A stretch of DNA of 48,884 nucleotides from Acidimicrobiales bacterium (GTDB lineage Bacteria > Actinomycetota > Acidimicrobiia > Acidimicrobiales > SZUA-35): the NCBI GenBank assembly GCA_020628065.1, contig JAHDFR010000012.1, positions 1 through 48,884 of the forward strand. The letters run 5' to 3'. Of this stretch, positions 33,057 to 40,952 are shown in pieces. The notes under the pieces were generated by a model. That model was not told where the DNA came from. It saw only the letters and a program-made list of their open reading frames with translations, and did not search any database. Each line of letters opens with the position of its first letter. The first letter of the stretch is position 1. A program made the translations under genes and the position numbers.

Positions 33057-33776
33057 CTAGGAAGACAGCGAAGTCCGACTATCCAGTTCGGCCAACATGG
33101 CCGGGAGTTCAACCAACGAGTCGATCCGCAACCAACGCTCCGATTCCTGCGGTTCGTCTACCTTCTCGTGCCCCCACAGGTGTTCGTGAGGGATGTGAAT
33201 GCCCACACCACCCATGTCAACCACCGGCAACACGTCGGACCGCATCGAATTGCCGATCATGACAAAGCTGTCGGGGTGAGCACCACCGCAGCGGCCAAGC
33301 ACTCGACGGTACTGTTCCGGTGTCTTCTCGGTAAGGATTTCGACCCGGTCGAAATAGTCGGCCAAACCGGACTCGGCCACCTTCGATTCCTGGTGGAACA
33401 GATCGCCCTTGGTGATGAGCACCGTCTGATATTGGGTCGAGACCTCGACCACCACGTCTAGCGCACCGGGAAGAAGATCAACTGGATGACGCATCATCTC
33501 TTTCCCCCAACCGATGATCTCGGCGATGGCCGCTTGGGGAATGGTGTTGTCACTGAGCTCAAGCGCCGACTCGACCATCGACAGAGTGAAGCCCTTGACC
33601 CCGTAGCCGAAGACCTCCAGGTTCTTTCGTTCCTGGGCCAACAGGTGAGCGGCAGTGTCACCCGGCTCGCTCCATGGACGAACCAGCGCCTGAAAGCGTT
33701 CTTCGGTGACCACAAAATGTGATTCGGAATGCCAAAGCGTGTCGTCGGCGTCGAAGCCGACAAGAGTAATGGTCAT
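33057..33776 (-). CDS. HAD-family phosphatase
   Basis: 239 residues. HAD motif I DADDTLW ([12 protein letters not shown]), motif II Thr in VLITKGD, motif III Lys in TEKTPEQY and motif IV in [17 protein letters not shown] are all present, so it is likely an active Mg-dependent phosphatase. The cap inserted between motifs I and II is helical (C1 type). ATG 33776 is preferred over upstream codons; TATTGT lies 9 nt before it. Nucleotidase activity would fit the neighbours cdd and add but is only inferred. Confidence 0.85.
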   Translation of the reverse strand: MTITLVGFDADDTLWHSESHFVVTEERFQALVRPWSEPGDTAAHLLAQERKNLEVFGYGVKGFTLSMVESALELSDNTIPQAAIAEIIGWGKEMMRHPVDLLPGALDVVVEVSTQYQTVLITKGDLFHQESKVAESGLADYFDRVEILTEKTPEQYRRVLGRCGGAHPDSFVMIGNSMRSDVLPVVDMGGVGIHIPHEHLWGHEKVDEPQESERWLRIDSLVELPAMLAELDSRTSLSS

Positions 33777-33894
33777 GGGCTGCCAACAATAGACGACGGG
33801 TACCTGGACCGCGACCGGAGCGGATTTGCGCAAACAAACTTGCTGCCGATCCGACCACATCTTCAAGTATCTGTGTCGGCGGGGACGCCTGTGT

Positions 33895-33900
33895 CATAAG
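33895..33900 (+). promoter_or_regulatory. -10 element CATAAG of add
   Basis: CATAAG lies 7 nt before ATG 33908. A possible -35 TTCAAG sits 17 nt further up. Confidence 0.35.
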
Positions 33901-33907
33901 CTGGGAC

Positions 33908-35077
33908 ATGGCTGCCAACAGTTCCAATCCACCGGATCCGGGCATCCAGTCGAGACTGGACCCCGCCGAGACCACGGACGCCGAGTCCCGTTTAGGCCCT
34001 GATAAGGTCGACCGAATTCGTCGAGCCCCTAAAGTTCTGCTGCACGACCATCTGGACGGCAGCATGCGGGCCAAGACCGTCGTTGAGCTGGCCGCCGAAC
34101 AGGGCTACGCCAATCTGCCAACCACTGACGCCGATGAGCTGGCCCGCTGGTTCACCCGTGGCGCCGACCGCCGCAACCTGGAGTTGTACCTTGAGACCTT
34201 CGCCCACACGGTTGGCGTAACCCAAACCAAAGACGGTCTCATGCGGGCGGCGGCCGAAGCAGCCGAGGATCTGGCCGACGACGGCGTCGTGTACGCCGAG
34301 GTCCGGTTTGCCCCTGAGCTTCACACCGAGCAGGGCTTGACCCTCGACGAGGTGGTGGAGTCGGTGTTGGAGGGATTCAACATCGGATCGGCCGGCCGTC
34401 CCATCACCATCGGCACTCTCTGTACCGCGATGCGAACGGCGGCCCGTTCCTACGAGATTGCCGAGCTGGCCCTTCGCTACCGTGATGACGGCGTGGTGGG
34501 ATTCGATATTGCCGGGGCCGAAGCAGGCCACCCTCCCAGCCGCCACCTTGACGCGTTCCAGCTGGTGATGCGGGAGTCGTTTCACATCACGATTCACGCC
34601 GGTGAGGCCTTCGGCCTGCCTTCGATCGCCGAAGCACTCAACTACTGCGGAGCCGAGCGCCTCGGTCACGGAGTTCGCATCGTTGACGACATAACGTTCA
34701 ACAGCGACGGCTCGGCCGACCTTGGACGCCTGGCCGCTTACGTTCGTGACTGCCGCATACCCCTAGAGATGTGCCCTACTTCCAACGTTCACACCGGGGC
34801 GGCGTCGTCCATTGCCGAGCACCCGATTGGCGTACTAAAGGATCTGCGATTCCGAGTCACCGTCAACACCGATAACCGACTGATGAGTGATGTGGCCCTC
34901 TCGGACGAATTCATCAAGCTGGTCGACGCTTTCGACTACACACTCGATGACATGGAGTGGTTGACCATCAACGCCATGAAGAGTGCCTTCTGGCCCTTCG
35001 AGCACCGGTTGGACATCATCAACAACCAGATCAAGCCGGACTACGCCAAGCTGCGCATCGAAGAATCAGCAGCGTAA
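33908..35077 (+). CDS. add: Adenosine deaminase
   Basis: 389 residues. Deaminates adenosine to inosine with zinc. The N-terminal metal motif appears as [19 protein letters not shown] (HxH form: H-D-H-L-D-G-S). Then come the catalytic HAGEAFG ([18 protein letters not shown]), GHGVRIVDD with the third His, and [18 protein letters not shown] with NTDNRLMSD, the last carrying the final Asp. Length and order match the family. The N-terminal 30 residues are a variable extension. AMP deaminase-like enzymes are longer, so adenosine is the best substrate call. Confidence 0.95.
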   Translation: MAANSSNPPDPGIQSRLDPAETTDAESRLGPDKVDRIRRAPKVLLHDHLDGSMRAKTVVELAAEQGYANLPTTDADELARWFTRGADRRNLELYLETFAHTVGVTQTKDGLMRAAAEAAEDLADDGVVYAEVRFAPELHTEQGLTLDEVVESVLEGFNIGSAGRPITIGTLCTAMRTAARSYEIAELALRYRDDGVVGFDIAGAEAGHPPSRHLDAFQLVMRESFHITIHAGEAFGLPSIAEALNYCGAERLGHGVRIVDDITFNSDGSADLGRLAAYVRDCRIPLEMCPTSNVHTGAASSIAEHPIGVLKDLRFRVTVNTDNRLMSDVALSDEFIKLVDAFDYTLDDMEWLTINAMKSAFWPFEHRLDIINNQIKPDYAKLRIEESAA

Positions 35078-35095
35078 CGCTTCCGATCGCCGCAG

Positions 35096-35662
35096 CTAAT
35101 TCAGGCTGGGGTCGGCCGGATAGTGGGCGAACCAGGCCAGATCGCCGCCCTGGCGGCGAAGAACCCGAGCCCACAAGTCACTCGGATTGGAGCTGAAAAG
35201 ATCATCGATGGTGGCGTCCACAACCCACCAGTCCTCGTTGGCGATTTCGCCTTCGAGCTGGCCGGGGTGCCAACCGGCGTATCCGGCAAAGATTCGGATG
35301 GCGGAAATACCTTCGGCTCGCACCAAGGCCGGCTGCTCGTCCAGGTCAACCGAATGTGCGCCCAGCACCAGGTCGCCTTCCAGCTGCTCCGGCCGGCCCA
35401 GAGCGATCAGAGCGTCGCTGTCCACCGGGCCGCCGGCGAAAAGGACACCAGGGTCGGCGGCCATTTCCTCCCAGTCGGGAAAAGTATCCGCCATAGTGGT
35501 GGCCGAAGGTTGGTTGATGACCACGCCAAGAGCGCCTTCCGAGCCGTGCTCAAGAAGCAAGGTGATGGTGGCATCGAAATTTGGGTCGGAGACATCGGGT
35601 CGCGATATCAGGATCCGACCGGCTAGAGACATACCGAGGTGCGGCACTCTCGCTTCCTCCAT
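35096..35662 (-). CDS. YqgE/AlgH family protein
   Basis: 188 residues of the UPF0301/AlgH family: LAGRILISRPDVSDPNFDATITLLLEHGSEGALGVVINQPS, VLFAGGPVDSDALIALGR and IFAGYAGWHPGQLEGEIANEDWWVVDA are diagnostic. Function of the family is still vague; it has been tied to redox and transcription effects. ATG 35662 is chosen because GAGG lies 8 nt upstream; the codon at 35707 adds 15 residues without support. A -10 TAGTGT about 65 nt upstream would give a leadered mRNA. It is followed on the far side by add, convergent. Confidence 0.88.
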   Translation of the reverse strand: MEEARVPHLGMSLAGRILISRPDVSDPNFDATITLLLEHGSEGALGVVINQPSATTMADTFPDWEEMAADPGVLFAGGPVDSDALIALGRPEQLEGDLVLGAHSVDLDEQPALVRAEGISAIRIFAGYAGWHPGQLEGEIANEDWWVVDATIDDLFSSNPSDLWARVLRRQGGDLAWFAHYPADPSLN

Positions 35663-36042
35663 GAGATTTTCCTCACCGGGATCAGGACTGGCTATACCGC
35701 TACCCATCGGCCTACCCGGCCCGTCCTTAACACTAGATTCACGCCTTCCAGGTTTCTTTTCCGCTCTGCGCCTTAGGAGACTTACCCTAGCTCTTGCCCA
35801 GGACTGTGTCAGGTTGCCCAGACGACTTTGCCAGGTCTTAAATCGGGGTTGCTTGTTGGCGTAGGAGCAACCTGTTTGCCTACCCGTGAGGCGCGAACAC
35901 TGTTGACGTAACTGCTGTCAAGCCTTTTGCCCATGCCACTTCTCTCGACGACCGGAACATCACCGGTGAACGGTTGCGGGCGAAACGTACGCCCGGATGC
36001 CCCCGTGTGACCACTGACAGCGCAACAACGACGCTGAGAACC
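35663..36042. other. Gene-free stretch before map, with one hairpin
   Basis: About 380 bp between algH (minus) and map (plus). It holds the algH leader, a perfect 7-bp hairpin at 35847-35872 (GGTTGCT/AGCAACC, loop 12 nt) without a T-tract, and the -10 of map at its end. A shorter GGGCG/CGCCC stem lies near 35990. I see no coding frame on either strand that looks real, and no tRNA. A small RNA is possible but not supported by more than the hairpins. Confidence 0.4.
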
Positions 36043-36048
36043 TAGAAT
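36043..36048 (+). promoter_or_regulatory. -10 element TAGAAT of map
   Basis: TAGAAT, close to consensus, lies 7 nt before ATG 36056; TGGGGAC is the spacer. Confidence 0.55.
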
Positions 36049-36055
36049 TGGGGAC

Positions 36056-37039
36056 ATGGGAGTTCTTCCAAAAGCCAATGATGCTTGCTGGTGTGGCAGT
36101 GGGAAGAAGTTCAAACGTTGCCACAAGAACGCCACCGATCCCATTCGTCCGGGTCGAATCTCACCACTGCGGCCGGTTCCCGACACCATCGCCAAGCCCA
36201 CATGGGCCGACGGCGGTGATGTTGAACGTTGGGACGAGCCGCGGGTCAAGTCGCCGGAGATCATCGAGCGTATGCGCCGAACGGGCCGGGAAGCGGCCGA
36301 CGTTCTCGCCTACCTCGGCACGCTCTGCCAGCCGGGCGTGACAACTGAAGAAATCGACGCCGCCTGTCACCAGGCCGCCATCGACCGCAACAGCTATCCA
36401 AGCCCGTTGGAGTATCCGGGGATGGTTGACCCGTTCCCCAAGTCGGTCTGTAGTTCGGTGAACGAAGTCATTTGCCATGGCATACCCGACGATCGGGCGT
36501 TGGTCGACGGTGACATCATCAACCTCGACGTGACGTTGTTCAAAGAAGGCGTCCACGGCGACACCAACGCCACGTTCTTCGTCGGCCAGGTCGACGACAT
36601 CTCACGGAAACTGGTGAACGTCACCAGAGAGTGCCTCGAACTTGGAATCGCCGCGGCCCGACCGGGCCGGCCAATCAACGAAATCGGCCGGGCAATCCAG
36701 ACTCACGCCGAAGACTTCGGCTTTGGGGTCGTCCGGGACTTCGTTGGTCATGGGATCGGAGAGCAGTTTCACACCGATCTGCAGATCTGCCACTACTACC
36801 ACCCTCGACAGACCGACATCATCGAGCCGGGTATGACCTTTACCATCGAGCCGATGATCACCGCAGGCTCCTACCGGATCAACCTGTGGGACGACGGTTG
36901 GACGGCGACGACAGCCGATCGAAGCCGCACGGCTCAGTTCGAGCACACCATCCTGATCACCGACGACGCGCCGGAGATCCTAACAACGCCGTCCGACACC
37001 TCAAGTCACCCGTATTGGAGCCTGGCGGCAACCGTCTGA
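36056..37039 (+). CDS. map: Methionine aminopeptidase type I with SEC-C motif
   Basis: 327 residues. Removes N-terminal Met from new proteins. A SEC-C zinc motif opens the protein: NDACWCGSGKKFKRCHK (CxC...CH at about 11-23), a known N-terminal fusion that helps bind the ribosome. The peptidase core has all five metal ligands: INLDVTLF, HGDTNATF, DFVGHGIGEQFH, FTIEPMITAG and QFEHTILIT. ATG 36056 follows TAGAAT by 7 nt. This type of leaderless start on a ribosome-linked enzyme fits the rest of the window. Confidence 0.95.
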   Translation: MGVLPKANDACWCGSGKKFKRCHKNATDPIRPGRISPLRPVPDTIAKPTWADGGDVERWDEPRVKSPEIIERMRRTGREAADVLAYLGTLCQPGVTTEEIDAACHQAAIDRNSYPSPLEYPGMVDPFPKSVCSSVNEVICHGIPDDRALVDGDIINLDVTLFKEGVHGDTNATFFVGQVDDISRKLVNVTRECLELGIAAARPGRPINEIGRAIQTHAEDFGFGVVRDFVGHGIGEQFHTDLQICHYYHPRQTDIIEPGMTFTIEPMITAGSYRINLWDDGWTATTADRSRTAQFEHTILITDDAPEILTTPSDTSSHPYWSLAATV

Positions 37040-37063
37040 GAGCCGTCGAACCACAAGAGGCGT

Positions 37064-37801
37064 CTACGCTCCCCAAAGCCCGATGAGACGGGTAGCCAGG
37101 GCGATCACCACCACGATCAGGACAGGCCTAATCAGGCGCTCTCCCCCGTCGACGGCGATGTTGGCACCGACGTAACCGCCGGCCCCCATGCCGACGCTGA
37201 GAATCAGAGCCGGCACCCAGCGGACCTGATCGTTGATCAGAAAGACGGGTATGGCCACCAGCGTGATGGCCAAAATAAGCACCGTCTTGATGGCGTTGGC
37301 GGTGACAAGATCGAACCCAGCCCGGGCCAACATCAACAGCATCAACAGGCCGACTCCGGCCTGTACGGCGCCGCCGTAGGCACCAACCAGAACGAAGGCA
37401 AGCGACGTGGCCCACCAGGGCCACTGGGTGCGAGCGCGAGTGGGGTCGGGCTTGCGGATAGTGAGATACAGCAGCGGGAACATCAGTAGACCGAACAGGC
37501 GACGGAACAGATCGTCGGGGATCTGGGAAGCAACCAGCGCACCGGCCAACGCTCCGACCATGACCGGTATAAGCACCCGAATAGTGGCCGCCCGATCTCC
37601 GGCGTCGCGGCGGGCGAAGCCGTAAGCCCCGGTGATGTTCTGAATCAACACGGCAATCCGGTTCGAACCGTTGGCGGCGGTCGGTTCTACTCCACCGACG
37701 ATAAGCAGCGGGACGGTGAGCATCGAGCCACCTCCGGCCATCGAATTGATAACGCCGGCCAAGAATCCGCCGACCAGAAGAAGGAGCACGTGCCAGGACA
37801 C
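37064..37801 (-). CDS. TSUP (TauE/SafE) family permease
   Basis: 245-residue integral membrane protein with about eight hydrophobic helices in two repeats, opening LLLLVGGFLAGVINSMAGGGSMLTVPLL with the family's GGGS. Members export sulfite, sulfonates or sulfoacetate, or take up other small anions. Length fits. The start is GTG 37801 with TAGTGT 7 nt upstream; that -10 overlaps the divergent one of the 296-aa gene. Substrate unknown. Confidence 0.85.
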   Translation of the reverse strand: MSWHVLLLLVGGFLAGVINSMAGGGSMLTVPLLIVGGVEPTAANGSNRIAVLIQNITGAYGFARRDAGDRAATIRVLIPVMVGALAGALVASQIPDDLFRRLFGLLMFPLLYLTIRKPDPTRARTQWPWWATSLAFVLVGAYGGAVQAGVGLLMLLMLARAGFDLVTANAIKTVLILAITLVAIPVFLINDQVRWVPALILSVGMGAGGYVGANIAVDGGERLIRPVLIVVVIALATRLIGLWGA

Positions 37802-37808
37802 TGAGTCG

Positions 37809-37818
37809 ACACTACAAC
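37809..37818. promoter_or_regulatory. Overlapping divergent -10 elements (TSUP and 296-aa gene)
   Basis: Minus TAGTGT (37814-37809) is 7 nt before GTG 37801, and plus TACAAC (37813-37818) is 7 nt before ATG 37826. They share two base pairs. Confidence 0.45.
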
Positions 37819-37825
37819 CGCCACC

Positions 37826-38716
37826 ATGAAATCCGCCCTCCTCCCGCAGACAACGACCGCACCGCCCAGAGTGCGACGAAGCAGCGCCACCTCTCTAGTG
37901 TTGGGGTTGTCGATCGCCATGATCTCGCTCGTGGCCTCGGCTTGGGCGTTTGAACGTCAGGTTTTGGATCCGAACCGTTCCGACCGGATAGCTGCACTGG
38001 CACTGGATGCCCCGGAGGTCCGGCAGCGACTGGAGGACGAAACTGCGACGGGCCTGGTTCACCTGGCCCAGCCTGACCAACTTACCGACACCGACGCCCT
38101 GGCCGCCGCCGTCACCGCCATGCTGGACTCCCCGGAGCTATCAGCACGACTCAACCAGCGATTCGAGTCCGCCCACCAACTGGGGCTGAGCGGCGAACAA
38201 CCAGAGTCATTCCTCGATGATCGTGAACTCCGAACGGAGGCCCGAACGATAATGAATGACAATATGCCCGGTGTGGCCCTGAAACGGCCGACGGAGCGAC
38301 GCTTCGACATGCAGCTGCCGATTGAGGGCTACACCATCCTGTCGCATCTACAGGGCCCCATCGGCTGGCTTACCTCGGTGGGGCTGGCCATCGCCGTCAT
38401 CGGCCTGTTCGGCTCTCTTGGGTTGTCGGGGGACCGAGCCGAGACCTGCCGAGGCGCCGCCTCCTGGGCTCTTGGCTCGGCGGCAGCGTGGCTCTTGGTG
38501 GCGTCACTGTTCGAGATGGGAGCCAAGGCCGCCATGCCGGTTCCCTTCAGGGCCGTAGGCCACACCTTGACTCTGGGGCTAAACGCCACTGCCGGGCCGG
38601 CGACGGCGATTGCTGCCACCGGGTTGGCTCTTCTGGCCTTCGGGGCGTTGTGGCCCGCTTTCAATCGGCGGCGGGGTGCCGCCTACCTGGCTCGACCGGC
38701 ATCCGTCGGGCATTAG
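37826..38716 (+). CDS. Membrane protein of unknown function
   Basis: 296 residues: a hydrophobic helix at about 23-42, a roughly 130-residue extracytoplasmic domain rich in Asp/Glu/Ala (LDAPEVRQRLEDETATGLVHLAQP, LTDTDALAAAVTAMLDSPELSARL), then three hydrophobic helices (about 175-200, 211-229, 250-272) and a short basic tail. The topology resembles integral membrane proteins with a repeat of a DUF with 'V..L.dp.v...l...l' helices, but I cannot name the family. ATG 37826 has TACAAC 7 nt upstream. It converges on the alpha/beta hydrolase. Confidence 0.65.
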   Translation: MKSALLPQTTTAPPRVRRSSATSLVLGLSIAMISLVASAWAFERQVLDPNRSDRIAALALDAPEVRQRLEDETATGLVHLAQPDQLTDTDALAAAVTAMLDSPELSARLNQRFESAHQLGLSGEQPESFLDDRELRTEARTIMNDNMPGVALKRPTERRFDMQLPIEGYTILSHLQGPIGWLTSVGLAIAVIGLFGSLGLSGDRAETCRGAASWALGSAAAWLLVASLFEMGAKAAMPVPFRAVGHTLTLGLNATAGPATAIAATGLALLAFGALWPAFNRRRGAAYLARPASVGH

Positions 38717-38742
38717 CCGAATCGACTCACTCCCACAGGACG

Positions 38743-39591
38743 CTACGACTGTTCGGCGCCGTCCAACTGACCGTCGAGCCAGTCGGCCAACTCGGTCATC
38801 ACGTCGAACTTCTCCGGTTCATTGAGGCACTCGTGCCGAAGCCCCGGCCATGACCGGTAGGTGATGTTGGCGCGGCCCTTCAGCGGCAGAGACGCGCTCT
38901 GAGGAACGAGTTCGTCGGCATCGCCGTGCAGCACGTAGGTGGGAACCGAGATTCGATCGAGATTGGATGATGTGTCAGCCATCGCCGAAAACGTCTGATA
39001 GCCCAGTCCGGCGGTGGCACCGGTGACCACCAGTGGATCGTTCTGGTAGGCCTCATCAACCGCCGGATCACGGGAAAGAATACCGCCCTGGATTTTTGAT
39101 CCGATAAATACCTTCGGGGTGAGACGGCCCAGGATCGGTGCGGCTGCCCGTTGCCATTGCGGGACTTCGGCTGACAATGCAGGTGAACTCAACACCGCCA
39201 GATCAGGTTGTTTACGGTCCGACACCAGATAGGTGGCGGCCATCAACCCCCCGAGCGAGTGCCCCATCAACACCACCGGGGCACCTACTTCGGCTCTGGC
39301 GCTCAAACGATCTTCGATGTCATCCAAGTAGGCGTCGAAGTTGTCGACATGGGCTCGACGGCCACCGCTTTGGCCAAAACCACGATTGTCGAACGAGGCG
39401 ACGTCGAAGCCTCTCTGCGAAAGGAAACTACCGACATGCAGGTATCGACCCGAATGTTCTCCGATGCCGTGGACGATGAGCATTGCCGCCTTTGCCGGGT
39501 CGGCCCTCCAACGTCGTCGAAGCTGCTTGATCCCGTCACGAGTCTCGCCGAACTCGACGTTGGCAACGTCGCCTGCCACATCGTCTGTCAT
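38743..39591 (-). CDS. Alpha/beta hydrolase, monoacylglycerol lipase-like
   Basis: 282 residues of the serine aminopeptidase S33 / Hydrolase_4 group. The nucleophile elbow GHSLGG (VVLMGHSLGGLMAATYL) is intact, MLIVHGIGEHSGRYLHVGSFLSQRGFDVASFDNRGFGQSGGRR gives the oxyanion region, and the catalytic Asp and His fall in VLHGDADELVP and WPGLRHECLNEPE. It probably cleaves monoacylglycerols or other lipid esters. ATG 39591 follows TAACCT by 6 nt. Cytoplasmic; no signal peptide. Confidence 0.9.
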   Translation of the reverse strand: MTDDVAGDVANVEFGETRDGIKQLRRRWRADPAKAAMLIVHGIGEHSGRYLHVGSFLSQRGFDVASFDNRGFGQSGGRRAHVDNFDAYLDDIEDRLSARAEVGAPVVLMGHSLGGLMAATYLVSDRKQPDLAVLSSPALSAEVPQWQRAAAPILGRLTPKVFIGSKIQGGILSRDPAVDEAYQNDPLVVTGATAGLGYQTFSAMADTSSNLDRISVPTYVLHGDADELVPQSASLPLKGRANITYRSWPGLRHECLNEPEKFDVMTELADWLDGQLDGAEQS

Positions 39592-39597
39592 GATTTC

Positions 39598-39603
39598 AGG
39601 TTA
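39598..39603 (-). promoter_or_regulatory. -10 element TAACCT of the alpha/beta hydrolase
   Basis: TAACCT lies 6 nt before ATG 39591. Confidence 0.45.
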
Positions 39604-39671
39604 CCGGCAGATCAACCGAGCAGATCTGCTTGTCAGCCCTCCAGCACCGGTCTCGCCCACAACAAGCATCT

Positions 39672-39781
39672 AAGGAGGCTAGCGAGCAGGGTGCCAGCGG
39701 TAGTGGGCTCCTTGCGATCGGGCCCTTGGCCGAAGGGCCATTTGATGCTTAGGACGTGCGCCTACCGGCGCACGTCCTAAG
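39672..39781 (+). repeat. Dispersed hairpin repeat, copy A
   Basis: About 110 bp, a close relative of 43191-43312 in the same orientation. It contains a 7-bp hairpin (GGCCCTT/AAGGGCC) and ends in a perfect 15-bp inverted repeat, 39748-39762 and 39767-39781, with a 4-nt loop. The end of the hairpin overlaps the -10 TAAGCT (39778-39783) of crcB. Confidence 0.85.
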
Positions 39782-39783
39782 CT
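39778..39783 (+). promoter_or_regulatory. -10 element TAAGCT of the crcB pair
   Basis: TAAGCT lies 6 nt before GTG 39790, partly formed by the end of the repeat's hairpin. Confidence 0.45.
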
Positions 39784-39789
39784 TGTTGC

Positions 39790-40179
39790 GTGAGTGGCGA
39801 GTCGGCCGTCCAAAGATCAACGGCTCAACTGCTGGTTGTGGGGCTGGGAGGCGCTGCCGGCTCAGGTCTCCGATGGCTGGTCACCGACTCCATGGGCGAA
39901 CAAAACGCTCACCTGTCGCTGTTCATCGTCAACATCGCCGGTTCACTTCTGCTCGGCCTGCTGGCCGCCCATCCAACCCGACGGAACAGCGATCTCTCCC
40001 TGTTTCTTGGTGTTGGTTTCGCCGGGGGTTTGACGACGTTTTCCACCTTCGCGGTGGAGGTCGCCCGCCAACTCGATGATGGGGTGATTGCCGGCGCAGC
40101 GCTCAACAGCGTGGGCACTGCGGCGGCGGCCTTACTGGCGGCTGGTGTTGGCTATCGTCTAGGGCGGGCCAGCCTTTGA
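39790..40179 (+). CDS. crcB: Fluoride channel subunit CrcB (first of pair)
   Basis: 129 residues, four hydrophobic helices. CrcB/Fluc lets fluoride leave the cell. GGAAGSGLRWLVTDSMG, FIVNIAGSLLLGLLA with the conserved Asn, and GFAGGLTTFSTFAVEV with the Phe-box residues are all present, so this subunit keeps the canonical pore motifs. The start is GTG 39790. Its TGA overlaps the TTG of the second copy. Heterodimeric Fluc pairs like this are usual in many Gram-positives. No fluoride riboswitch lies upstream. Confidence 0.9.
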   Translation: MSGESAVQRSTAQLLVVGLGGAAGSGLRWLVTDSMGEQNAHLSLFIVNIAGSLLLGLLAAHPTRRNSDLSLFLGVGFAGGLTTFSTFAVEVARQLDDGVIAGAALNSVGTAAAALLAAGVGYRLGRASL

Positions 40180-40535
40180 CCGCGAGTTGGGCGGTGGTGG
40201 GAGGCTTTGTCCTGGCGGCGGCGATGGGAGCTGTTGTCCGGTTTGTGATCTCGTCGTATCTCAACAACGAGTTTCCGTACGGAACCCTGGCCATCAACCT
40301 CGTTTCATCGCTCGTACTCGGCTATCTGGCCGGCTCCGGTATCGGTGAGCAATGGGCATTGGTCGTTGGTGTCGGTGGGCTCGGCGCCCTGTCGACCTGG
40401 TCAACGGCGGCCAACGAGGCGGCCACCATGGCCCGCCGGAACGAGGGATGGCTGGCGATCGCCTACTTGGCCCTTCTGGTGCTCTCTGGGATTGTTATGG
40501 CCTGGATCGGGATGCAGATCGGCCAGGGGCGATAG
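40176..40535 (+). CDS. crcB: Fluoride channel subunit CrcB (second of pair)
   Basis: 119 residues, four hydrophobic helices. It keeps GGFVLAAAMGAVVRFVISSYL and INLVSSLVLGYLAGSG, but the GGLTTFST region is changed to VGGLGALSTWSTAANEA. It is therefore the divergent partner that would pair with the first copy in an antiparallel heterodimer. The start is TTG 40176 (overlap TTGA), a rare codon here, so its level may be tied to the first gene. Confidence 0.85.
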   Translation: MTASWAVVGGFVLAAAMGAVVRFVISSYLNNEFPYGTLAINLVSSLVLGYLAGSGIGEQWALVVGVGGLGALSTWSTAANEAATMARRNEGWLAIAYLALLVLSGIVMAWIGMQIGQGR

Positions 40536-40561
40536 GCCACCAACGTCAATGCGGTTGCTCC

Positions 40562-40900
40562 CTAGGAGCCCGCGTCTTCACAACTGATGCTGTACTCGAC
40601 CAGGATCTCATCGGTCTCAGGGTCGACGGCGCTGACGTAGCCTTCGACCAGGTCAGGGTCGTCAAGACACTGCTGGCGAGCAAGTTCTTTCATTTGGTCG
40701 GTCGGCTGCAGCGGGTGGCTCACGTCGGGAATATCGTCCAGGGCGGGGGCCGGAGTGGTTGGCGGGTTGGCCGGGTCGATGGGGACTGCTTCCTCTTGGA
40801 CGCAGGCCGCAGTCAAAACAGCCAGCCCGACCATCAGTCCGAAAAGCAGTCCGACGTTTACTCTTGCCACCAACGGTCGCACTGAACTCTGCGAGAACAC
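40562..40900 (-). CDS. Small lipoprotein of unknown function
   Basis: 112 residues. Hydrophobic signal VNVGLLFGLMVGLAVLTAAC ends in a lipobox-like TAAC, so Cys33 is the likely lipidation site. The mature part starts VQEEAVPIDPANPPTTPAPALDD (flexible) and holds two more cysteines (QQCLDDPD, ISCEDAG) that could pair. No family recognised. GTG 40900 has TATCGT 6 nt upstream. Confidence 0.65.
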   Translation of the reverse strand: MFSQSSVRPLVARVNVGLLFGLMVGLAVLTAACVQEEAVPIDPANPPTTPAPALDDIPDVSHPLQPTDQMKELARQQCLDDPDLVEGYVSAVDPETDEILVEYSISCEDAGS

Positions 40901-40906
40901 TCTGGC

Positions 40907-40912
40907 ACGATA
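40907..40912 (-). promoter_or_regulatory. -10 element TATCGT of the lipoprotein gene
   Basis: TATCGT lies 6 nt before GTG 40900. Confidence 0.45.
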
Positions 40913-40952
40913 CCCACAGGATTACGGCGTTGATGCCGATACTTGATTGAGC

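Noticed and set aside
35847-35872. Rho-independent terminator or tRNA before map
   Set aside because: The stem is followed by no T-run, and no T-loop or anticodon arm can be drawn.
35809-36264. 151-residue minus-strand frame across the gap and start of map
   Set aside because: It overlaps the SEC-C region of map and the -10, and shows no family pattern.
39600-39790. Fluoride riboswitch upstream of crcB
   Set aside because: The conserved crcB-motif blocks are absent; the hairpin there belongs to the dispersed repeat, which also occurs at 43191-43312 away from any fluoride gene.
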